A stretch of DNA of 64,000 nucleotides from Temnopleurus reevesii (Eukaryota > Echinodermata > Echinoidea > Temnopleuroida > Temnopleuridae), in contig BQKZ01001091.1 in the NCBI GenBank assembly GCA_036244855.1, positions 45,809-109,808 of the forward strand, given 5' to 3'. The notes below the pieces were generated by a model that worked only from the letters and a program-made list of their open reading frames with translations, ran no database searches and had not been told where the DNA came from. Positions 52,701-52,962 of this stretch are shown piece by piece (position 1 is the stretch's first letter; each line of letters opens with the position of its first letter). The translations under genes were made by a program, and so were the position numbers.

Positions 52701-52962
52701 TCATCCAAAATGAAGTCCTTTGCTTCCACTCTTTCAGTACTGAAGACACCGGTGTATCCTAATGAAAGACATGCAGTATTAGAGTGTTCGGAGATGGGGG
52801 TTTCATCGGCACACACCTGTTTCCATTCCCCCTCAACCCGCACTTCAAGTATCCCTTTCCAGAAGGTAGGACCGTCATTTCGTAATCTGACATCAGATGA
52901 GAGCGGGGTTGGGAGAGTTAGTTCTTCGGCGAGCAACACTGACCATCCTCCGGGCATTAAAA
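6334..52962 (-). CDS. Giant multi-module GRL101/LGR-like GPCR (inferred single gene, multi-exon)
   Basis: This is an inferred composite of the minus-strand exons described individually below. Seen: about 40 exons, all on one strand, each bounded by AG acceptor and GT donor, and each extracellular module flanked by phase-1 introns so that they join in frame. Order N to C: SRCR x4, Cys-rich, Ser/Thr stalk with CUB-like part, F5/8C x3, C-type lectin, EGF, C-type lectin, CUB x3, C-type lectin, LDLa x7, LRR cap and LRRs, hinge, seven helices, short tail. Summed length is about 2,860 residues when the duplicated CUB block is counted once. Known: LDLa-LRR-7TM receptors (snail GRL101, relaxin receptors) are plasma-membrane class A GPCRs; CUB, lectin and SRCR modules bind carbohydrate or microbial ligands. 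Inferred: a cell-surface receptor coupling pattern or egg-coat recognition to G proteins. The signal-peptide exon was not found, and two or more adjacent genes remain possible. Confidence 0.6.
6864..6912 (+). repeat. Short dispersed repeat, copy 2
   Basis: Matches 1999-2047 with one difference. Preceded by a four-fold ATGAAACT tandem (6789-6822) and a small hairpin (6824-6859). Lies in the last intron of the GPCR. Confidence 0.8.
7020..7450. repeat. CA-rich microsatellite region
   Basis: Interrupted CACA/CATA repeats from about 7030, with a pure CA run at 7243-7299 and a second stretch to 7332. Lies in the intron between the two transmembrane exons. Long open frames here are artefacts of the repeat. 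Confidence 0.95.
7546..8075 (-). CDS. Exon: GPCR transmembrane helices 2-5
   Basis: A 530-bp exon, phase 0 in and 2 out, acceptor GATTAG (8076-8077), donor GTGAGT at 7544-7545. Helix 2 has [14 protein letters not shown] (L-A-x-x-D of class A). The first extracellular loop leads to [13 protein letters not shown], and helix 3 ends with [14 protein letters not shown], where DRF stands for DRY. Helix 4 is [17 protein letters not shown]. The second extracellular loop holds [17 protein letters not shown], and helix 5 is [18 protein letters not shown]. The pattern matches relaxin-receptor and GRL101-like receptors. G-protein choice cannot be read from the sequence. Confidence 0.96.
8136..8345. repeat. 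Intronic region with repeated GTTGTCCT-type motifs
   Basis: Several inverted copies of AGGACAAC/GTTGTCCT and CCCGGG-containing patches. The G/C content is higher than the flanks. A similar texture occurs at 20040-20180. Possibly an old transposon; no family assigned. Confidence 0.35.
8509..8719 (-). CDS. Exon: LGR-type hinge and transmembrane helix 1
   Basis: A 211-bp exon, phase 2 in and 0 out, acceptor CCTACAG (8720-8721), donor GTGATT at 8507-8508. The hinge reads [18 protein letters not shown] and [11 protein letters not shown], with the double-Cys F-x-x-C-C and S-x-C-D-D-L-L motifs seen in glycoprotein-hormone and relaxin receptors. Helix 1 follows: [20 protein letters not shown] with the class A G-N pair, then a basic loop [11 protein letters not shown]. 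Confidence 0.94.
9231..9311 (-). CDS. Exon: LRR (degenerate)
   Basis: An 81-bp phase 2-2 exon: [18 protein letters not shown], then RRLVKLRYL. Longer than the others by three residues and with fewer consensus leucines. Acceptor TTTCTAG (9312-9313), donor GTAAGT at 9229-9230. The intron before it contains the long CAT/TTATCA simple repeat. Confidence 0.88.
9390..9750. repeat. Long CAT/TTATCA simple repeat
   Basis: About 350 bp of ATC trinucleotides with TTATCA interruptions, in the intron between two LRR exons. Open frames of poly-Met/Asp/His character on both strands are repeat artefacts. Confidence 0.95.
9946..10017 (-). CDS. Exon: LRR
   Basis: A 72-bp phase 2-2 exon reading [18 protein letters not shown], then LTRLNVL. 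One leucine-rich repeat. Acceptor TTTACAG (10018-10019), donor GTAAGT at 9944-9945. Confidence 0.92.
10364..10435 (-). CDS. Exon: LRR
   Basis: A 72-bp, 24-residue, phase 2-2 exon, the classic one-repeat LRR exon size of LGR receptors. Joins as [16 protein letters not shown], then RNLQTL. Acceptor TGTACAG (10436-10437), donor GTAAGT at 10362-10363. Confidence 0.93.
11084..11251 (-). CDS. Exon: LRR region with acidic insert
   Basis: A 168-bp exon, phase 2-2, acceptor TTTACAG (11252-11253), donor GTAAGT at 11082-11083. Starts [12 protein letters not shown], has an insert [18 protein letters not shown] and GDDSQSSVM, then [16 protein letters not shown] ending in an LRR consensus. The Ser/Asp-rich insert of about 35 residues interrupts the first repeat and is unusual for a compact LRR solenoid. 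Confidence 0.82.
11816..11918 (-). CDS. Exon: LRR N-terminal cap
   Basis: A 103-bp exon, phase 1 in and 2 out, acceptor TTTTCAG (11919-11920), donor GTAAGT at 11814-11815. It encodes [14 protein letters not shown], the C-P-x-x-C-x-C-x-x-x-x-V-x-C signature of an LRRNT cap, then [18 protein letters not shown]. The switch from phase 1 to phase 2 marks the start of the LRR block, whose exons all use phase 2 as in LGR-family receptors. Confidence 0.9.
12289..12345 (-). pseudogene. Partial copy of LDLa exon 7 with splice donor
   Basis: On the minus strand this repeats the end of the preceding LDLa exon ([10 protein letters not shown], then a GTAAGA donor) 47-50 bp into its intron. The copy has its own CCCTCAG acceptor-like tract. 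It has lost two bases after CCTG, so the reading shifts and the final Phe-Cys end becomes FSGVR. It is best seen as a dead exon-end duplication that leaves a decoy 5' splice site. Confidence 0.7.
12393..12518 (-). CDS. Exon: LDLa module 7
   Basis: A 126-bp exon (42 residues, phase 1-1), acceptor TTTCAG (12519-12520), donor GTAAGA at 12391-12392. [20 protein letters not shown], then [16 protein letters not shown]. Canonical LDLa. The last part of this exon and its donor are duplicated in the following intron at 12289-12345. Confidence 0.95.
12852..12971 (-). CDS. Exon: LDLa module 6
   Basis: A 120-bp exon (40 residues, phase 1-1), acceptor TTCTAG (12972-12973), donor GTAATA at 12850-12851. 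[20 protein letters not shown], then [16 protein letters not shown]. Canonical six-cysteine LDLa; the acidic box is GEDEEGC in place of GSDExxC. Confidence 0.95.
13031..13110. repeat. 40-bp direct tandem duplication
   Basis: Two exact copies of a 40-bp unit beginning ACATTAACGATATTCATAAA, in the intron between LDLa modules 5 and 6. Confidence 0.95.
13459..13605 (-). CDS. Exon: LDLa-like module 5 (calcium box lost)
   Basis: A 147-bp exon (49 residues, phase 1-1), acceptor TTTACAG (13606-13607), donor GTAAGT at 13457-13458. [18 protein letters not shown] opens like an LDLa repeat and six cysteines are present. The C4-C5 loop is lengthened and the final D-x-S-D-E box is replaced by [11 protein letters not shown]. 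It probably folds without bound calcium. Confidence 0.75.
14324..14440 (-). CDS. Exon: LDLa module 4 (lacks C1 and C3)
   Basis: A 117-bp exon (39 residues, phase 1-1), acceptor TCGACAG (14441-14442), donor GTGAGT at 14322-14323. Reads [19 protein letters not shown], then [17 protein letters not shown]. The first cysteine is absent and the third is Trp (GTWLP for GxCIP). C1 pairs with C3 in LDLa, so again one entire disulfide is missing. The calcium box is retained in modified form. Confidence 0.85.
14640..14760. repeat. CA microsatellite
   Basis: CA run at 14641-14685 followed by imperfect CACACATA and a short TA run (14741-14750), in an LDLa intron. A related TG stretch follows at 15064-15098. 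Confidence 0.95.
15137..15271 (-). CDS. Exon: LDLa module 3
   Basis: A 135-bp exon (45 residues, phase 1-1), acceptor GTCCAG (15272-15273), donor GTACGT at 15135-15136. [18 protein letters not shown], then [18 protein letters not shown]. Full six-cysteine LDLa with a slightly expanded acidic loop (EEGGDE). Confidence 0.95.
15925..15961. other. Assembly gap (37 N)
   Basis: Run of N next to a G-rich stretch (15973-15984), in the intron after LDLa module 2. Confidence 0.99.
15995..16117 (-). CDS. Exon: LDLa module 2
   Basis: A 123-bp exon (41 residues, phase 1-1), acceptor TATCTAG (16118-16119), donor GTAAGA at 15993-15994. [19 protein letters not shown], then [16 protein letters not shown]: six cysteines and the calcium-binding D-x-x-D-C-x-D-G-S-D-E-x-x-C box are intact. 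A 37-base assembly gap lies in the following intron. Confidence 0.95.
16207..16345. mobile_element. Short inverted-repeat element
   Basis: Ends ACACGTGCAGC (16208-16220) and GCTGCACGT (16332-16341) are inverted, with inner complementary patches GGCGACTTGT/ and AACTCGCC. About 138 bp, non-coding, MITE-like. Confidence 0.5.
17022..17189 (-). CDS. Exon: LDLa module 1 (lacks C4 and C6)
   Basis: A 168-bp exon (56 residues, phase 1-1), acceptor TCATAG (17190-17191), donor GTAACT at 17020-17021. After a linker [14 protein letters not shown] it reads [14 protein letters not shown], then [15 protein letters not shown]. Relative to the LDLa pattern, the fourth cysteine is Leu and the sixth is missing. 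In LDLa repeats C4 pairs with C6, so a complete disulfide has been lost as a pair. Confidence 0.8.
17606..17784 (-). CDS. Exon: C-type lectin domain 3, last part with QPD motif
   Basis: A 179-bp exon, phase 2 in and 1 out, acceptor TTCACAG (17785-17786), donor GTAAGT at 17604-17605. It carries [14 protein letters not shown], then SLWHDIPC and AQAVICK. Known: a QPD triplet in the long loop of C-type lectins correlates with galactose-type binding, EPN with mannose-type. The later WND motif is WHD here. Calcium-dependent sugar binding is plausible but not certain. Ends with a basic AARR linker into the first LDLa. Confidence 0.92.
18039..18123 (-). CDS. Exon: C-type lectin domain 3, middle part
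   Basis: An 85-bp exon, phase 1 in and 2 out, acceptor CCGTAG (18124-18125), donor GTTAGT at 18037-18038. Encodes [20 protein letters not shown], then TDWFKPH, matching the W-x-x-G-x-x-x-x-Y-x-x-W segment of C-type lectin domains. Confidence 0.9.
18709..18951 (-). CDS. Exon: C-type lectin domain 3, first part
   Basis: A 243-bp exon (81 residues, phase 1-1), acceptor CTATTAG (18952-18953), donor GTAATT at 18707-18708. Reads [50 protein letters not shown]. This is a textbook C-type lectin start: C-x-x-G-W-x-x-Y-x-x-x-C-Y, then W-x-x-A-x-x-x-C, then H-M-V-S-I. Confidence 0.95.
19554..19958 (-). CDS. Exon: CUB domain C (single exon)
   Basis: A 405-bp exon (135 residues, phase 1-1), acceptor CTCACAG (19959-19960), donor GTACTG at 19552-19553. 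Encodes [19 protein letters not shown], then [43 protein letters not shown], and a C-terminal LASYRFV. This is a complete CUB domain (W-x-I-x-A-P, I-x-x-x-F-x-x-L strands). Its one-exon layout differs from CUB A and B. Confidence 0.88.
20392..20608 (-). mobile_element. MITE family 2, full copy
   Basis: About 215 bp. One end is a hairpin (AGCCGTACAATAT...ATATTGTACGGCT, 20398-20431), the other has GGGAATATTGCA/TGCAATATTCCC and TATTGGATGGC/GCATCCAATA pairs. The same sequence in opposite orientation is at 51879-52081. Confidence 0.85.
21441..21633 (-). CDS. Exon: CUB domain B, second part
   Basis: A 193-bp exon, phase 0 in and 1 out, acceptor GGAATAG (21634-21635), donor GTAGGT (21439-21440). 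Reads [38 protein letters not shown] and [10 protein letters not shown], the second half of a CUB-like beta-sandwich. It lies outside the duplicated block and exists once. Confidence 0.8.
22397..22519. mobile_element. Small inverted-repeat element
   Basis: Ends GACAGTTTCTGTG (22398-22410) and CACAGAAACTGTC (22506-22518), about 120 bp. Non-coding, in the CUB B intron, with its duplicate at 25864-25986. Confidence 0.7.
22800..22972 (-). CDS. Exon: CUB domain B, first part
   Basis: A 173-bp exon, phase 1 in and 0 out, acceptor TTCTAG (22973-22974), weak donor GTACAA at 22798-22799. Begins [20 protein letters not shown] and continues [20 protein letters not shown], ending MEIDDYS. Cys-rich entry then CUB-type strands; joins in frame to 21441-21633. 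Confidence 0.8.
23387..23607 (-). CDS. Exon: CUB domain A, second part (downstream copy)
   Basis: A 221-bp exon, phase 2 in and 1 out, acceptor CTACAG (23608-23609), donor GTAAGA (23385-23386). Contains [29 protein letters not shown] and [11 protein letters not shown] as in its twin at 26854-27074. Confidence 0.87.
24479..24632 (-). CDS. Exon: CUB domain A, first part (downstream copy)
   Basis: A 154-bp exon matching 27946-28099, phase 1 in and 2 out, acceptor CCTTAG (24633-24634), donor GTATGG (24477-24478). It joins to 23387-23607 to form a full CUB domain A. If the 3.47-kb duplication is collapsed, this is the exon that follows C-type lectin domain 2. Confidence 0.82.
25130..25440. mobile_element. 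MITE family 3, copy in CUB intron
   Basis: About 310 bp with ends CTCGTATTCTGATATCAGGT and its imperfect complement ending ATACGGGCC. Sub-terminal ATTTAAGTATGG/CCATACTTAAA also pair. Present again at 28598-28908 because of the 3.47-kb duplication, and a diverged relative is at 56768-57079. Confidence 0.85.
25494..25556 (-). pseudogene. Truncated end of C-type lectin domain 2 exon at assembly junction
   Basis: These 63 bp repeat the last part of exon 28962-29112 (LNFLCIT and its GTATGA donor) and stop at the single N at 25557. No acceptor or upstream part of the exon is present. It is a product of the 3.47-kb duplicated block, most probably an assembly error, and should not be used in a gene model. 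Confidence 0.8.
26267..26439 (-). CDS. Exon: CUB domain B, first part (upstream copy, lacks its partner)
   Basis: A 173-bp exon, phase 1 in and 0 out, duplicate of 22800-22972. In this copy the sequence downstream on the minus strand runs into the junction at 25557 before a second-half exon appears. It therefore has no in-frame partner unless it splices past the repeated block. This asymmetry argues that one copy is an assembly artefact. Confidence 0.55.
26854..27074 (-). CDS. Exon: CUB domain A, second part (upstream copy)
   Basis: A 221-bp exon, phase 2 in and 1 out, acceptor CTACAG, donor GTAAGA at 26852-26853. Reads [40 protein letters not shown] and [20 protein letters not shown]. The C-x-D-x-x-x-V ... 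I-C-G ... F-x-x-x-Y pattern is diagnostic of CUB domains. Repeated at 23387-23607. Confidence 0.85.
27946..28099 (-). CDS. Exon: CUB domain A, first part (upstream copy)
   Basis: A 154-bp exon, phase 1 in and 2 out, acceptor CCTTAG, donor GTATGG at 27944-27945. It encodes [34 protein letters not shown] and [16 protein letters not shown]. This is the first half of a CUB beta-sandwich, joining to 26854-27074. An apparently identical copy lies 3,467 bp away at 24479-24632; I treat one of the two as an assembly duplicate. Confidence 0.82.
28962..29112 (-). CDS. Exon: C-type lectin domain 2, last part
   Basis: A 151-bp exon, phase 0 in and 1 out, acceptor TTTAAAG (29113-29114), donor GTATGA at 28960-28961. 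Reads [20 protein letters not shown] and ends [13 protein letters not shown]. The C-x-x-x-x-x-F-L-C end is typical of C-type lectins. The last 63 bp of this exon reappear truncated at 25494-25556, cut by the single N at 25557. Confidence 0.85.
29393..29571 (-). CDS. Exon: C-type lectin domain 2, first part
   Basis: A 179-bp exon, phase 1 in and 0 out, acceptor CGACAG (29572-29573), donor GTGAGA at 29391-29392. Reads [20 protein letters not shown], then C, then [15 protein letters not shown]. The W-x-E-A-R-x-x-C and R-I-A-S-L-D-E-L strands identify a C-type lectin fold. Confidence 0.87.
30218..30340 (-). CDS. Exon: EGF-like domain (calcium-binding type)
   Basis: A 123-bp exon (41 residues, phase 1-1), acceptor TTGAAG (30341-30342), donor GTAAGT at 30216-30217. 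Six cysteines with the EGF pattern: [28 protein letters not shown] and a final RC. The N-E-C start and the C-x-N ... F-x-C-x-C spacing are those of calcium-binding EGF domains, though the aromatic/Asn details are relaxed. Confidence 0.9.
30341..31177. other. Intron, no gene seen
   Basis: Intron sequence between the EGF exon and C-type lectin domain 1. AT-rich, AATAAT-type runs near 30955-30980, no coding signal. Confidence 0.6.
31178..31302. mobile_element. Foldback element beside lectin exon
   Basis: About 120 bp with arms GGGTGACTTCACGTACGGTG and CACCGTACTTGAAGTCACCC, with ACCAAC triplets in the loop. It ends about 35 bp from exon 31337-31509. Confidence 0.8.
31337..31509 (-). CDS. Exon: C-type lectin domain 1, last part
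   Basis: A 173-bp exon, phase 2 in and 1 out, acceptor GCCTAG (31510-31511), donor GTATGC at 31335-31336. Begins [14 protein letters not shown] and ends [19 protein letters not shown]. The W-x-x-x-x-C and YLC cysteines fit the C-type lectin fold. The EPN/QPD and WND calcium motifs are absent, so calcium-dependent sugar binding is unlikely here. A foldback element ends 37 bp from this exon. Confidence 0.85.
31510..32500. other. Intron, no gene seen
   Basis: Intron within C-type lectin domain 1. A GC-richer patch at 32230-32345 (CCCCTGGGG, GGGGCTGAGC) stands out but shows no domain or terminal repeats I recognise. Confidence 0.5.
32501..32723 (-). CDS. Exon: C-type lectin domain 1, first part
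   Basis: A 223-bp exon, phase 1 in and 2 out, acceptor ATTTACAG (32724-32725), donor GTGAGA at 32499-32500. Reads [16 protein letters not shown], then [18 protein letters not shown] (the L-A-x-I-x-x-x-x-E/Q helix of C-type lectin folds) and [13 protein letters not shown]. Joins in frame to 31337-31509. Confidence 0.82.
33347..33485 (-). CDS. Exon: F5/8C domain 3, last third
   Basis: A 139-bp exon, phase 0 in and 1 out, acceptor TTTTCTAG (33486-33487), donor GTAAGC at 33345-33346. Ends with [13 protein letters not shown] and [10 protein letters not shown], the canonical F5/8C C-terminus with the last disulfide cysteine. Confidence 0.9.
33903..34023. mobile_element. MITE family 1, partial copy
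   Basis: Shares GAACGTCAGTC, AAAACGCTGGGCCGA and the terminal CGCAAAGGTGTGAGTTGGCC with the element at 5211-5438. Only one end remains. Located in the intron between F5/8C domain 3 exons. Confidence 0.75.
34232..34434 (-). CDS. Exon: F5/8C domain 3, middle third
   Basis: A 203-bp exon, phase 1 in and 0 out, acceptor GTGCAG (34435-34436), donor GTGAGT at 34230-34231. It reads [19 protein letters not shown] and VILQSGSPG, then [24 protein letters not shown] matches the W-I-Q-V-D-L strand, with [11 protein letters not shown] as the V-T-G-V-x-x-Q-G strand. Confidence 0.9.
34640..34800. repeat. ATT trinucleotide repeat
   Basis: Long ATT run (34683-34728) with ATC/ATA interruptions on both sides, in the intron of F5/8C domain 3. 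Poly-Ile/Tyr frames are artefacts. Confidence 0.95.
34972..35124 (-). CDS. Exon: F5/8C domain 3, first third
   Basis: A 153-bp exon, phase 1-1, acceptor TCTTTAG (35125-35126), donor GTACGT at 34970-34971. It begins [19 protein letters not shown] with the C-x-x-x-L-G-M-E-S start of a discoidin domain, followed by an unusual NGCDEDTL and SFIRLNTYG. Two extra cysteines (IICNGC) could form a local disulfide. Unlike domains 1 and 2, the first intron here is phase 1. Confidence 0.83.
35586..35742 (-). CDS. Exon: F5/8C domain 2, last third
   Basis: A 157-bp exon, phase 0 in and 1 out, acceptor TTTTTCAG (35743-35744), donor GTAAGT at 35584-35585. It reads [20 protein letters not shown], then [11 protein letters not shown] and LQIKTFTC. 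The F-x-P-P-L-x-x-x-Y-L-x-I-Y-P-x-x-W pattern is the conserved closing strand of F5/8C domains. Confidence 0.88.
36718..36861 (-). CDS. Exon: F5/8C domain 2, middle third
   Basis: A 144-bp exon (48 residues, phase 0-0), acceptor at 36862-36863, donor GTAAGT at 36716-36717. It begins [19 protein letters not shown] and continues [14 protein letters not shown]; the strand order matches the discoidin V-T-G-I ... F-x-L-x-Y core. The exon falls between the other two domain-2 exons with matching phases. Confidence 0.78.
36914..37464. mobile_element. Non-autonomous DNA element with TTAAAGGGGAAC ends
   Basis: Ends CTTAAAGGGGAAC (36914) and GTTCCCCTTTAAA (37452-37464) form inverted repeats around 550 bp of non-coding, AT-rich DNA, in the intron between F5/8C domain 2 exons. 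Confidence 0.65.
38752..38811 (-). repeat. Second copy of F5/8C domain 2 exon end with donor
   Basis: About 60 bp matching 38957-39017, which spans the end of exon 39002-39117, its GTAAGG donor and intron sequence. The copy lies 205 bp deeper in the intron and has a GTAAGA donor (CAGGTAAG, stronger than the CATGTAAG of the real exon). Confidence 0.8.
39002..39117 (-). CDS. Exon: F5/8C domain 2, first third (divergent)
   Basis: A 116-bp exon, phase 1 in and 0 out, acceptor at 39118-39119, donor GTAAGG at 39000-39001. It reads [18 protein letters not shown] and ends STTSLWH. Alone it is hard to recognise, but size, phase and position match the first exons of the neighbouring F5/8C domains. A second copy of its last bases plus donor lies 205 bp further into the intron (38752-38811). 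Confidence 0.7.
39297..39700. mobile_element. Possible degenerate inverted-repeat element
   Basis: CTTAAAGGCGGGGTGACAT at one end and TGACGCCCTGACTTTAAA at the other are loosely inverted. The middle is GC-richer than its surroundings and holds open frames on both strands with no recognisable domain. Confidence 0.35.
40736..40886 (-). CDS. Exon: F5/8C domain 1, last third
   Basis: A 151-bp exon, phase 0 in and 1 out, acceptor at 40887-40888, donor GTAAGG at 40734-40735. It begins [20 protein letters not shown] and ends [23 protein letters not shown], the textbook C-terminal strand of an F5/8C domain. Completes a domain of about 156 residues. F5/8C domains bind lipids, glycans or collagen. Confidence 0.93.
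41201..41356 (-). CDS. Exon: F5/8C domain 1, middle third
   Basis: A 156-bp exon (52 residues, phase 0-0), acceptor at 41357-41358, donor GTAAGA at 41199-41200. It reads [17 protein letters not shown], then [19 protein letters not shown], the core discoidin strands (joined to the previous exon as [14 protein letters not shown]). Separated from the first third by a 2.8-kb intron, most of which is minisatellite. Confidence 0.92.
41893..44205. repeat. 55-bp minisatellite containing exon end and splice donor
   Basis: About 42 head-to-tail copies of a 55-bp unit with BamHI-like GGATCC and the core ATCAATGAATGGATCAGTG. On the minus strand each unit equals the last about 35 bp of the F5/8C exon at 44157-44317 plus its GTAAGT donor and the start of the intron. 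Some units have lost the donor (for example ATTTAA in place of ACTTAC on the plus strand). It fills most of the 2.8-kb intron. A separate 24-bp doublet (41850-41893) borders it. Confidence 0.95.
44157..44317 (-). CDS. Exon: F5/8C domain 1, first third
   Basis: A 161-bp exon, phase 1 in and phase 0 out, acceptor at 44318-44319. It encodes [35 protein letters not shown] and ends DTDPFID. This matches the opening of coagulation factor V/VIII type C (discoidin) domains, where a Cys and Pro-x-Gly-Met/Ile are followed by an I-x-D-x-Q-I-T segment and ARLxGxxxW. The donor GTAAGT (44151-44156) is the first of about 40 near-identical donors, because the 3' end of this exon and its splice site are amplified into the minisatellite at 41893-44205. 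Confidence 0.88.
44953..44982 (-). CDS. Possible 30-bp microexon
   Basis: A 30-bp stretch between acceptor CTCACAG (44983-44989) and donor GTATGT (44951-44952 side), reading [10 protein letters not shown] in phase 1-1. It would add ten residues directly before the first F5/8C domain, giving a [17 protein letters not shown] entry. Splice signals and phase fit, but the exon is very short and skipping it also leaves the frame intact, so support is moderate. Confidence 0.45.
45501..46064 (-). CDS. Exon: Ser/Thr-rich stalk plus CUB-like domain
   Basis: A 564-bp exon (188 residues, phase 1-1), acceptor at 46065-46066, donor at 45499-45500. The first about 75 residues are extremely Ser/Thr/Pro-rich with repeats such as [12 protein letters not shown] and clusters of Trp/Tyr ([11 protein letters not shown]), expected to be heavily O-glycosylated and extended. 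The remainder ([37 protein letters not shown], then [20 protein letters not shown]) has the beta-sandwich pattern of a CUB domain but only one cysteine, so CUB-like is an inference. The stalk would separate the SRCR head from the discoidin region. Confidence 0.8.
46548..46703 (-). CDS. Exon: small Cys-rich module
   Basis: A 156-bp exon (52 residues, phase 1-1), acceptor at 46704-46705, donor GTAAAT at 46547. The sequence opens [19 protein letters not shown] and carries seven cysteines in total, ending QCTWNGG. The spacing is reminiscent of EGF-like or follistatin-like modules but I cannot assign a family. The odd cysteine count suggests either a free thiol or an inter-module disulfide. Confidence 0.72.
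46704..47822. other. Intron, no gene seen
   Basis: Intron between SRCR 4 and the Cys-rich exon. Only short frames and homopolymer runs were seen. Confidence 0.55.
47823..48140 (-). CDS. Exon: SRCR domain 4 (divergent)
   Basis: A 318-bp exon (106 residues, phase 1-1), acceptor at 48141-48142, donor GTATGC at 47822. It begins [16 protein letters not shown], followed by [10 protein letters not shown] and IVCNLLGY, which place it as an SRCR domain. The second half ([18 protein letters not shown], then [13 protein letters not shown]) has extra cysteines and lacks the LDDVxC motif, so it is a divergent member. A Tc1-like element lies in the intron just upstream (48230-49805). Confidence 0.85.
48230..49805 (-). 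mobile_element. Degenerate Tc1/mariner-type transposon
   Basis: Inverted ends: GTTGGTCATAAAGGTGGAAT near 48239 and its complement ending near 49799. The minus strand encodes transposase fragments, the best at 49104-48870: [48 protein letters not shown], which match the catalytic region of Tc1-like DDE transposases. Other parts (toward 49550 and 48540) are broken by frameshifts and stops, so the element is dead. It sits in the intron between SRCR exons 3 and 4, in the same orientation as the host gene. Confidence 0.85.
50075..50404 (-). CDS. Exon: SRCR domain 3 (possible alternative first exon)
   Basis: A 330-bp exon (110 residues, phase 1-1) with acceptor at 50405-50406 and donor GTGAGT ending at 50074. 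Motifs: [54 protein letters not shown] and GVSC, a complete SRCR domain. The frame stays open upstream through the polypyrimidine tract to an ATG at 50450, giving a hydrophobic start that reads [16 protein letters not shown]. This would make a good signal peptide, but any pyrimidine-rich acceptor tract translates to Leu/Phe-rich sequence, so I favour an internal exon. Confidence 0.88.
50882..51229 (-). CDS. Exon: SRCR domain 2
   Basis: A 348-bp exon (116 residues, phase 1-1) with acceptor AG at 51230-51231 and donor GTAAGT at 50876-50881. A short TSEPPIPRN linker leads into [20 protein letters not shown], then [11 protein letters not shown] and VVCRMLGY, the classic SRCR signature. The C-terminal half is less canonical: [17 protein letters not shown] replaces the usual LDDVxCxGxExxLxxC, so ligand-contact acidic residues differ from SRCR 1 and 3. 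Ends in a Cys pair (RPCYG, VNC). Confidence 0.9.
51770..51860. repeat. Short tandem GACAAGATATATCxAAATAT repeats
   Basis: Two to three imperfect copies of a roughly 35-bp unit with ATATATCGGACGA; the same words recur after the gap at 52560-52583. The gap is therefore probably flanked by, or made of, this repeat. Confidence 0.6.
51879..52081 (+). mobile_element. MITE family 2, copy interrupted by assembly gap
   Basis: Matches the complement of 20392-20608, with a 30-bp extra segment containing GCACAAACCGAAGATGAGTG. It ends at the N run. The missing end would be the hairpin seen in the other copy, which may explain the assembly break. Confidence 0.85.
52082..52549. other. Assembly gap (468 N)
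   Basis: Unresolved sequence ending 35 bp from SRCR exon 1. Continuous open frames across it are meaningless. Confidence 0.99.
52585..52962 (-). CDS. Exon: SRCR domain 1
   Basis: A 378-bp exon (126 residues, phase 1-1) with acceptor at 52963-52964 and donor at 52583-52584. It encodes a complete scavenger receptor cysteine-rich domain: the start [18 protein letters not shown], then EWKQVCADE, an ACLSLGYTG stretch, and the closing [18 protein letters not shown] followed by NC and VTC cysteines. SRCR domains bind polyanionic or microbial ligands in many animal receptors. This is the most 5' exon I can support. The phase-1 start means at least one exon, presumably with the signal peptide, lies further right and was not found. 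A 468-bp assembly gap ends only 35 bp from its donor. Confidence 0.9.

Noticed and set aside
51887..52957. Open frames of 190-330 residues spanning the region
   Set aside because: Most of their length is N. Only 52585-52962 is supported, as an SRCR exon.
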